DNA from: a bacterium
Lineage (GTDB): Bacteria > Patescibacteriota > Minisyncoccia > Phycocordibacterales > UBA5272
Length of the DNA stretch: 42,926 nt
Assembly (NCBI GenBank): GCA_023267535.1
Contig: JAHFNC010000006.1
Location: 1-42,926 of the forward strand
Direction of reading: 5' to 3'
Shown here: positions 33,557-39,564 of the stretch, in pieces
How positions within the stretch are numbered: position 1 is the stretch's first letter
Layout of the letters: each line of letters begins with the position of its first letter
Notes under the pieces: model-generated
The model's database searches: none
Told to the model about the DNA's origin: nothing
Seen by the model: only the letters and a program-made list of their open reading frames with translations
Translations under genes and position numbers: made by a program

Positions 33557-34297
33557 TTAAATAAGGGAATCTATGATTTCCATTGTTTCTTTTGGTCCTT
33601 TGGTTTCCATAGTTTGAATCCCAGTTTGTATAACCACCGCATCATTTCCTCCAGCAAAAAGTGCGTCTCCAATATAAACCATTTCAGAAATTGGAACAGA
33701 AAGTTTTTCTGATAACCACTTGATTGAATAAGTTTTGTTAATTCCCTTTTTAGTAATATCAATTGATGTTCCTCCGCCGATTGATACTTCGTATTCAGGA
33801 AGTAATAAATCAAGTCGAGATTTTAAATCTTTTCTTTTTGCTCCATCTGGGTCAAAGGCGTGTTTCAAATCAACTGGCGCTTCTTGCCCCAAAGCAGATA
33901 AAGTAACTTGAGCTCCGCGATTTTCTATTCTTTCTCCGTAGGAAGGTTGTCCTTCTAAAATTTTTGTTTCTTCTAAAACAGAATTAAGCGCATTTATGAT
34001 TTTTGTCGTCTCAACTTCCGTCATAGCAAATGTGTATTGCTCTACCCAAGAGTTTCCATCAAAAGCTAAACACTGCGCCGCGCTTTGCGGAAATGAATAT
34101 AAATTTTTAAAGTTAGCATCTTTCGGAAGATGATTGATAAATTGATTTAACTGTTGTTCAAACTTTGCACCAGAGACAATCGCCACAGGCATCACCGCTA
34201 AAAGATTTGTAAAATGTGTGACCATTTCATCGCTCACGGGTTGTTTACTTTCGGTTAAAGTGTCATCAAGATCAAATAAAGCTATTCTGTATTTCAT
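33557..34297 (-). CDS. HAD-IIB phosphomannomutase-like protein
   Basis: A 246-residue HAD-superfamily protein resembling eukaryote-type PMM. It has FDLDDTLTES with D9 and D11, IVSGAKFEQQLNQF, a cap domain with ENRGAQVTLSALGQEAP, SIGGGTSIDITKKGINKTYSI, and VYIGDALFAGGND. In this family the enzyme interconverts Man-1-P and Man-6-P. The start overlaps the stop of the tandem GH130 gene by 4 nt, so they are translated from one mRNA. The neighbours (GH130 enzymes giving Man-1-P and a PMI-type cupin) support PMM over a simple phosphatase, but the latter is possible. Confidence 0.82.
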   Translation of the reverse strand: MKYRIALFDLDDTLTESKQPVSDEMVTHFTNLLAVMPVAIVSGAKFEQQLNQFINHLPKDANFKNLYSFPQSAAQCLAFDGNSWVEQYTFAMTEVETTKIINALNSVLEETKILEGQPSYGERIENRGAQVTLSALGQEAPVDLKHAFDPDGAKRKDLKSRLDLLLPEYEVSIGGGTSIDITKKGINKTYSIKWLSEKLSVPISEMVYIGDALFAGGNDAVVIQTGIQTMETKGPKETMEIIDSLI

Positions 34298-36237
34298 TTT
34301 ACAATTTTTTTAATTAATTCTTTTGGTAAAAGCACATCAAGTAATTTTGAAAGGGAACATTTCGCCACGCCCACCACCGAATCCCCTCCTCCATAATAAA
34401 CAAAAATATCATCTCCTCGCAAAACTGATCCGCAAGGAAATACTACATTGTTTATTTGTCCTTCTTTCTCGTATTTTTCTTGTGGCTCAAATAATGGCTG
34501 AGCTAAACGAGAAATAACATAAGTCGGATCATACAAATCAAGTAGTGCCGCTCCAATACGATACACACCCTCTTCCGAAACACCGTGATAAAAAAGTAAC
34601 CAGCCAACTTCGGTCTTAATCGGTGGACCAGCGATGCCAACTTTTCTACTATCCCACATCCCAGGTCTCGGCATAAGTATCTCAATACAACGATTAAACA
34701 TCTTACCATCATCTTTTAGTGATAATAAAAAGTCTGCACAAATTTGATTTCCAATTCTATGAAAAACTAAATACCCATACCCGAATTTTGCCGGCACAAT
34801 ACAAGCATCTTTGTCATCAATCGTTACCGGCGAAAGCACTCTGGGTTTTGACCATTTAGAAAATTTCCCAGCGACAAAATCTTTCACAGAAATATTAGTG
34901 ATCGCTACCGCCGGTGGATGCACACCGTTATACGCGGTGTATAACATATATAATTTATCATCAATTTGAGTTATTCTCGGGTCTTCGCAACCAGAATTTC
35001 CACTAGGCTGGACTCCCTTTTGTTCAAAGTCTTCTCTTGGAACATAAATCGGCTCATCTCTTCTTTCGGTAATGGTGACACCATCGTGACTAATAGCTAA
35101 ACCAATGGTTGAAGTGTTATCTTCCGACATCGCACGATACAAAATATAAATCACGCCATCTATTTCTATGGCCGCTGGATTAAACACTGCTCTAGCTTCA
35201 AAAGCATTTTCTTTTTTCGGAAGAAGAATTGGATTTTTTGGAAAGCGCGCCATAAGTGGAGTTCCTGTTTCTTTCATTGTCTCAAGAAGGTCATCACAAG
35301 AAAGAGAGGCTCTGGCGACAACTGTATCTGCTCCACCATAATAAATATCTAACTTTCCATTTTCATATAAAAGCGCTCCACTTGGAAAAGTAATATTTTT
35401 TACCATTCCATATAATTCATAAGAGGCTTCTGGCACAATTATCGGCCCCTTGGTGCGACCAAGAATATGGAATGGGGACAATTTATCAAGCAACACCGCC
35501 TCAATACCAAATATCCGCCTGCTCTCATCAAAATAATGTTGTATGTGCGAATAAACAATCAACCAACCATCTTTGGTTAAAATTGGTGCCGCTCCGACTT
35601 CACAATGGTCGTGTTCCCCTCTTTCCAAAACCAAAATATCTTTTTTGTAATCTTTATACCACTCGTTCCAAAATTCTGCATTCCAAAAATCTTTTACTTC
35701 ATCGGCTTGAACAATAGCAATATGCGCTGGTGGCATATCAGTGTGCATAGTTAAAATCGCCGTTACTTTGCCATTTATTCTTTCTGGAAAAAGCGCCATT
35801 GCTTTAGCATTAAAAGGTGTAACCAAATGTTTCTCAGAAATATTTTCCAAATCATCACTCACCGCACAACAAACTTTAATTCCTTCGGCGCGAAATGGCA
35901 CTTCCGAAAGTCCTGTATAAAAAATATAATATTTACCTTCAAAAAAAGTTACTCGTGGATCTTCACAGCCATATTTATCAAAATCATCATTCGGAATAAT
36001 CAAAGGAGTGGTGACATCAAAATGATTTCCGTCTTTTGATGAAGCCTTAGCGATAATAGAAGTGTTAACTTGTGGAGACAAAATCAAATCCGGCTTACCG
36101 ACCGCACGATAAACAATATGCAATTCTTTATTTTTTCCACGCACTGGGCAACCATTAAGTGCTGCCACCGATTCCCAAGAACGATCAACACTGGGTTGCA
36201 AAATTGGATTATGCCTAGAACGATGGACGGTATACAT
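34294..36237 (-). CDS. Tandem two-domain GH130 mannoside phosphorylase-like protein
   Basis: A 647-residue protein built of two GH130-type five-bladed propellers in a row. The first (about 1-310) shows HNPILQPSVDRSWES, GCEDPRVTFFEGKYYIFYT (E92/D93) and IYYGGADTVVARA. The second (about 325-647) shows FNPAAIEIDGVIYILYRAMS, SGCEDPRITQIDDKLYMLYTA (about 415) and VYYGGGDSVVGVA. GH130 enzymes phosphorolyse beta-mannosides to Man-1-P, or hydrolyse them in some subfamilies. Both halves keep the EDPR motif, so both may be active. Single-domain GH130 proteins are the rule, so the fusion is unusual. It has no signal peptide and lies 5 bp after the membrane-bound GH130 gene. Confidence 0.85.
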   Translation of the reverse strand: MYTVHRSRHNPILQPSVDRSWESVAALNGCPVRGKNKELHIVYRAVGKPDLILSPQVNTSIIAKASSKDGNHFDVTTPLIIPNDDFDKYGCEDPRVTFFEGKYYIFYTGLSEVPFRAEGIKVCCAVSDDLENISEKHLVTPFNAKAMALFPERINGKVTAILTMHTDMPPAHIAIVQADEVKDFWNAEFWNEWYKDYKKDILVLERGEHDHCEVGAAPILTKDGWLIVYSHIQHYFDESRRIFGIEAVLLDKLSPFHILGRTKGPIIVPEASYELYGMVKNITFPSGALLYENGKLDIYYGGADTVVARASLSCDDLLETMKETGTPLMARFPKNPILLPKKENAFEARAVFNPAAIEIDGVIYILYRAMSEDNTSTIGLAISHDGVTITERRDEPIYVPREDFEQKGVQPSGNSGCEDPRITQIDDKLYMLYTAYNGVHPPAVAITNISVKDFVAGKFSKWSKPRVLSPVTIDDKDACIVPAKFGYGYLVFHRIGNQICADFLLSLKDDGKMFNRCIEILMPRPGMWDSRKVGIAGPPIKTEVGWLLFYHGVSEEGVYRIGAALLDLYDPTYVISRLAQPLFEPQEKYEKEGQINNVVFPCGSVLRGDDIFVYYGGGDSVVGVAKCSLSKLLDVLLPKELIKKIVK

Positions 36238-36242
36238 AATTA

Positions 36243-37379
36243 TTAGTTTACACTCCCATGATTAATAAGCCAATCCAAAAGTGGATTTAAATCCGTGTAA
36301 GCAGCGCAAACATATTTGTCTCCCCCACCATAATAAACATATAATCTATCTTTTCCTTCGTGTTCTTTAACTATCGCTCCACAAGCATAAACAATTCCTG
36401 GCTTCCAATCATTCTCATACCAAGAGTCTGGTTCAAGAAGTGGCAAGACCGATTGAGCGATTACCTTTCTTGGATTTTTCAAATCAAGTAATTGCGCTCC
36501 AAGTTTATATTTATGTGGTTCAGAATCTTGATTGGCATGATAAAGCACAAGCCACCCCTTTTCTGTTTTAAGTGGTGGTGGCCCAGCTCCACGAATACGA
36601 GACTCCCAGCCACCTTCTCTTCCTGAAGTGCGCACTCCGACCGGACTTTTTATAAATGGTTCAGTGATTCCAATATCAGTCAGCGAATCTCGGTATTCAA
36701 TTTCTACTTTCGGAGAAATTGAATGAAGCACCGCAAACTTCCCTCTAATTTTTTCTGGAAAGACCATCCAGTTTTTATGAATCTCTTGCGGAGGAGAAAT
36801 AAGTATCGGTTTACTCCACGCCGACCATCTCTTTTGCAAAAAATCTTTTTCACTAATCATTGTTAATCCAATACGAATAAAATCCCAACCATCAAAAGCG
36901 TTGAAGGTCATATAAATAGTTCCATCAATACAAACAATTCTTGGGTCTTCACACCCGCCGAAGCTTCCACCGGATGGATACATTACTGGGTCAAATTTCT
37001 GTAGCCCTTTATAAATGAGTCTTGGCTTTTCAAAAGAAAAAGCTGGGTAAGTGTCACCATTTCCAAAATGAAATCCATCTTTGCTCGTTGCATATCCGAC
37101 TCGTGACACACCATCAGAGCCAACTGCTCGGTATAGCATATGAATATCATCACCGATTTTAATCGCCGCCGGATTAAACACTCCTTCGCTTTCCCATGAC
37201 AAATGTTGTCTAGGACTTAGTATTGGATTTTTTTCATTTCTAGTTAACGAGTGTTTAACGGGAGCCAATTTCCCTTTTTTTCTTTCAAAAAAAAGAAAAA
37301 TACCAACCCCAACCAAAACAACAATCGCTATTAAGCCAATCTGGTTAACGAGTGTTGTAAAAGTTAGCGGTTGATCCAT
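36243..37379 (-). CDS. Membrane-anchored GH130 protein
   Basis: A 378-residue protein with an N-terminal membrane helix (residues 13-31, QIGLIAIVVLVGVGIFLFF) followed by a GH130 propeller. It shows EKNPILSPRQHLSWES, FNPAAIKIGDDIHMLYRAVG, GGCEDPRIVCIDGTIYMTFN (about residue 143), GPPPLKTEKGWLVLYHA and LYVYYGGGD. The basic residues after the helix (FERKKGK) suggest the catalytic part may stay on the cytoplasmic side, though this is not certain. A membrane-bound GH130 enzyme hints at work on a membrane- or wall-linked mannoside. It lies in an operon, 15 bp after the PMI-type cupin gene. Confidence 0.85.
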   Translation of the reverse strand: MDQPLTFTTLVNQIGLIAIVVLVGVGIFLFFERKKGKLAPVKHSLTRNEKNPILSPRQHLSWESEGVFNPAAIKIGDDIHMLYRAVGSDGVSRVGYATSKDGFHFGNGDTYPAFSFEKPRLIYKGLQKFDPVMYPSGGSFGGCEDPRIVCIDGTIYMTFNAFDGWDFIRIGLTMISEKDFLQKRWSAWSKPILISPPQEIHKNWMVFPEKIRGKFAVLHSISPKVEIEYRDSLTDIGITEPFIKSPVGVRTSGREGGWESRIRGAGPPPLKTEKGWLVLYHANQDSEPHKYKLGAQLLDLKNPRKVIAQSVLPLLEPDSWYENDWKPGIVYACGAIVKEHEGKDRLYVYYGGGDKYVCAAYTDLNPLLDWLINHGSVN

Positions 37380-37394
37380 AATTATTAAAATAAA

Positions 37395-37748
37395 CTAGGC
37401 TCGTCCGTATTTGTCTTCTATTCTTTCTATATCATTTTCATCAAATTCTCCAAAGGCAATTTCAAGGATAATGACCTCTTTATCCCCGGCCTCAACTCTA
37501 TGCTCAGTCTCAGGTGGTACCGTCATTTCATCTCCAACTAAAACATTTCTTTTGTCATCACCAATGGTAATTACTCCAGTTCCGGAAATGATTTTCCAAA
37601 ACTCACTTCTATGAGAATGTTTTTGTAAACTAAAAGATTCGTTAGGTAGAACTGTGATTATTTTTACTGTTGATTTTTCGTTCAAAGTAAAACGTTCAAA
37701 ACTCCCCCACGGTCTTATTTCTTTATCATAAGATTTTAACGGGTCCAT
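37395..37748 (-). CDS. Mannose-6-phosphate isomerase, type II cupin domain
   Basis: A 117-residue protein matching the C-terminal PMI domain of ManC/AlgA-type enzymes: EIRPWGSFERFTLNE, SLQKHSHRSEFWKIISGTG, VGDEMTVPPETEHRVEA and LEIAFGEFDENDIERIEDKYGR. It would interconvert Man-6-P and Fru-6-P. The guanylyltransferase half of ManC is absent. It is the first gene of the mannoside operon. TATAAT ends 6 nt before the ATG and no SD is present. Other sugar-phosphate cupins have a similar fold, but this motif set is typical of PMI. Confidence 0.88.
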   Translation of the reverse strand: MDPLKSYDKEIRPWGSFERFTLNEKSTVKIITVLPNESFSLQKHSHRSEFWKIISGTGVITIGDDKRNVLVGDEMTVPPETEHRVEAGDKEVIILEIAFGEFDENDIERIEDKYGRA

Positions 37749-37754
37749 TTAAAT

Positions 37755-37760
37755 ATTATA
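37755..37760 (-). promoter_or_regulatory. -10 box of the mannoside operon (leaderless arrangement)
   Basis: TATAAT on the minus strand ends 6 nt before the ATG at 37748. No SD is present. Confidence 0.6.
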
Positions 37761-37841
37761 TATCCATATTGGTATATCTTTAGGTGGATAAACCTGTGTG
37801 GATTAGATTTAAATCCAAAATATGATAATATTAGAAAACTT

Positions 37842-37929
37842 GGAGAGTTGGCTGAGCTGGTCGAAGGCACCTCACTGCTAACGAGGCGAGGGTTTACACC
37901 CTCCGTGGGTTCGAATCCCACACTCTCCG
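37842..37929 (+). tRNA. tRNA-Ser (GCT)
   Basis: The acceptor GGAGAGT (37842-37848) pairs with ACTCTCC (37922-37928), with G as discriminator. A D-arm with GCTGAGCTGGTCGAAGGC and an anticodon arm CTCACTGCTAACGAG with anticodon GCT follow. A long variable arm (GGGTTTACACCC) typical of type II serine tRNAs and a T-arm GTGGGTTCGAATCCCAC complete it. CCA is not encoded. GATAAT at 37824-37829 is a likely -10 box. The 3' end is repeated twice downstream (38003-38017 inverted, 38119-38133 direct). Confidence 0.95.
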
Positions 37930-37936
37930 CTCGTAT

Positions 37937-37966
37937 AAAAAAGAGACGCTCCTGCGTCCTTTTTTA
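37937..37966 (+). terminator. Terminator after tRNA-Ser
   Basis: AAAAAAG and GACGC pair with GCGTC and CTTTTTT, with one bulged A and a TCCT loop, ending in a T run. It lies 8 nt past the tRNA. Confidence 0.75.
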
Positions 37967-37982
37967 TTGAGTGGGAAGTGTA

Positions 37983-38133
37983 ACAAGACAACTGCTTGTC
38001 TTGTGTGGGATTCGAACTGAGTCGCTTCGAACAAAGTGAGGTGACGAAGCCGGGGTCGCGACTTTGAGTGTTTTGTAAGTGTAATCACGAAACAAAATAC
38101 CAAAGTGGTGACCGAATATCCCACACTCTCCGC
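37983..38133. repeat. Structured region with inverted and direct copies of the tRNA-Ser 3' end
   Basis: GTGTGGGATTCGAAC (38003-38017) is the exact reverse complement of tRNA bases 37909-37923. TCCCACACTCTCCGC (38119-38133) is an exact direct copy of 37916-37930. ACAAGACAA/TTGTCTTGT makes a 9-bp hairpin at 37983-38004. GCTTCG/CGAAGC and an ACTTTG...TTTTGT / ACAAAA...CAAAGT long stem lie between the copies. No gene is seen; an 82-codon minus-strand frame here is only the tRNA read in the wrong sense. Confidence 0.75.
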
Positions 38134-38138
38134 ACAAC

Positions 38139-38170
38139 ACAAAACAGAAGCAGTTGCTTCTGTTTTGTTA
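38139..38170. terminator. Perfect 14-bp hairpin downstream of the tRNA region
   Basis: ACAAAACAGAAGCA and TGCTTCTGTTTTGT surround GT. The plus side continues with TTTTGTTAATT, so it may be a terminator for transcripts crossing the repeat region. Confidence 0.55.
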
Positions 38171-38255
38171 ATTAATAATCTTATGTTACATTATCTTGGT
38201 CAGTAAGCAGTAACAACAACACTGATGAAGCACTTTTAAAAGAAGGGAGGTTAAT

Positions 38256-38417
38256 ATGGAAAACCATATTAACTACGCATTATATGAAGAAATAGTTGGT
38301 TTTGATGGCGAAAACATTGTTGCCTATATCCAAGCACTCATCGAGTGTGAGGATTATGTGACATTGTATTCTGCCAAGAAGCCATCGCTTTCTGATTATG
38401 ATGCATCTGGGGTCTAA
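38256..38417 (+). CDS. Small acidic protein of unknown function (53 residues)
   Basis: AAGGGAGG is a strong SD 5 nt before the ATG. The product starts MENHINYALYEEIVGFDGEN and continues with IVAYIQALIECEDYVTLYSA, ending KKPSLSDYDASGV. It is acidic and soluble, with predicted helices and no signal peptide. No family is recognised. A terminator hairpin lies 75 nt past the stop. It fits the group of small, single, SD-containing genes of the window. No clear promoter can be chosen (TTGTTA at 38166 with CATTAT 18 bp on is one candidate). Confidence 0.6.
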   Translation: MENHINYALYEEIVGFDGENIVAYIQALIECEDYVTLYSAKKPSLSDYDASGV

Positions 38418-38491
38418 CCCTAGAATCTCTGCTCGAGTGGGTGGCGTCGTGTGATATTACTTCGCACAAATATTCCCCCATAGAAGCAGAC

Positions 38492-38516
38492 AACCCGCAT
38501 TTGATATGCGGGTTTT
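38492..38516 (+). terminator. Intrinsic terminator after the 53-residue gene
   Basis: AACCCGCAT and ATGCGGGTT form a perfect 9-bp stem with loop TTGA, running into TTTTT. Confidence 0.85.
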
Positions 38517-38550
38517 TGATTTTCTATAATTTTATTTTTCCATAAATACA

Positions 38551-38584
38551 AAACAACACCGCTATAAGTCGGTGTTGTTTTGAT
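38551..38584. terminator. Bidirectional terminator after the lysozyme-like gene
   Basis: AAACAACACCG and CGGTGTTGTTT form a perfect 11-bp stem with an 8-nt loop. T-rich sequence lies on both sides. It is placed to stop the minus-strand lysozyme-like gene. A smaller hairpin (TCTACC/GGTAGA, 38610-38625) lies between it and the gene. Confidence 0.7.
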
Positions 38585-38654
38585 TTTGTTTTCTAACTCT
38601 GGTATTTCTGTCTACCTTGCGGTAGAAAGAGAAAGTTACGAGACATACTAGATG

Positions 38655-39191
38655 TTAATCTGTGTCTGTCTCGATATTACTCATAATAGTTAGAACTTCG
38701 TCAGGATAAGTTGGAACAACAGTTCCGTTGTAATAGTAGAGCTTATCTGAAACAGATTTACCAGCATAGTATCTAGAGGTCTTAAGATTAGCACCACCTA
38801 GGTTTTTACCAAGAGCTTCAATAGACTCTTCATAGGTTTTAAAGTTATTTAGCTTACAAGATCCCCAACCGAATGGATTGTGACCACAAGCTTCCTTTCC
38901 ACCAGAAGACTCACGAATAGCGATAGCTGGAAGTAAACGATAGTCTAGACCGTATTTTTCAGCGACTAAAACGAAAGACATACCTGTTCCGTAAAGTGGC
39001 ATAGATCTTTCTTTGAAATAAGTGTCCAAGATACTAGCCTTTTGTTTACGCAAATCGTCCACAGAAATCTCAACCTTGGTTTGAGGTGAAGACTTTAGTG
39101 AACCCATATTTAGAGTAAGAGTTGCTGTCGGAATCGTTAAAAATGGAACGAAAGCGAGAAGCTTACTTACTTTGTATATTTGTTTTAACAT
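38655..39191 (-). CDS. Secreted lysozyme-like (glucosaminidase/transglycosylase) protein
   Basis: A 178-residue protein with an N-terminal signal peptide or anchor (VSKLLAFVPFLTIPTATLTL, residues 8-27) and a lysozyme-fold domain. The core motif is LLPAIAIRESSGGKEACGHN followed by PFGWGSC (residues 87-112), with E94 as the likely catalytic acid. A YYYNGTVVPTYPDEV segment follows. It would cut peptidoglycan or another glycan, of the cell or of a host. Lack of a second conserved acid suggests transglycosylase-like chemistry, but this is inference. The promoter is 132 nt upstream, leaving a structured leader of about 100 nt. Confidence 0.82.
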   Translation of the reverse strand: MLKQIYKVSKLLAFVPFLTIPTATLTLNMGSLKSSPQTKVEISVDDLRKQKASILDTYFKERSMPLYGTGMSFVLVAEKYGLDYRLLPAIAIRESSGGKEACGHNPFGWGSCKLNNFKTYEESIEALGKNLGGANLKTSRYYAGKSVSDKLYYYNGTVVPTYPDEVLTIMSNIETDTD

Positions 39192-39195
39192 AGTG

Positions 39196-39269
39196 TGTCA
39201 GTTACGCTCTGACAACGGCCCGAAACTGCATTTGGGAAAAAATAAAATACCGATATGACTCTGGTATTT
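39196..39269 (-). promoter_or_regulatory. Structured 5' leader of the lysozyme-like gene
   Basis: In transcript order there is a hairpin AAATACC/GGTATTT (39269-39245) followed by TTATTTTTT, which looks like a weak terminator. A perfect 6-bp hairpin TGTCAG/CTGACA (39214-39196) follows and ends 4 nt before the ATG. No SD is seen. The arrangement suggests attenuation or control of ribosome access. Confidence 0.5.
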
Positions 39270-39299
39270 GACTTTTAACCTTGTTTATTGTGTGGTAAC

Positions 39300-39328
39300 A
39301 TTGTAGCAGAAAACTTCCCTCTTGTCAA
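39300..39328 (-). promoter_or_regulatory. Near-consensus promoter of the lysozyme-like gene
   Basis: On the minus strand TTGACA (39328-39323), a 17-bp spacer and TACAAT (39305-39300) are one base from consensus. Transcription would start near 39293. Confidence 0.8.
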
Positions 39329-39564
39329 GGATTACAACACAAAACAGCCTATATTGTCAATAGTAAAGGACAGAAAATACCTTGATTTTAAAGTATTTTT
39401 TTAGATATAAAAATTTGAGCCAATTTCTGCCTAAACCTAGTAATTCCCCCTATTTTGATTATATTTTAGCCACCTTACACCCGATAGACATTAATTATCT
39501 TATAAAGATTGTTTATGGGATAACTTTTTTAAACATAATAGTATACTTGAATCATTAAGTATCT
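39329..39564. other. Intergenic region upstream of the large surface protein
   Basis: This AT-rich stretch of 236 bp has no ORF with a start and SD. TATACT at 39542-39547 could be a -10 box for the next gene, with a leader of about 10 nt. A small stem AAAATAC/GTATTTT with T run lies at about 39374-39400. Nothing else is recognised. Confidence 0.35.

Noticed and set aside
37842-38133. An integrated mobile element bounded by the tRNA direct repeats
   Set aside because: Only about 190 bp lie between the repeats, with no integrase or other gene. It is kept as a finding about structure, not as a mobile element call.
37894-38142. An 82-codon minus-strand ORF ending in a WDSNPR-like sequence
   Set aside because: It is the antisense of tRNA-Ser and its copied 3' end. 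Such WDSNPR frames are a common artefact of serine and leucine tRNA genes.
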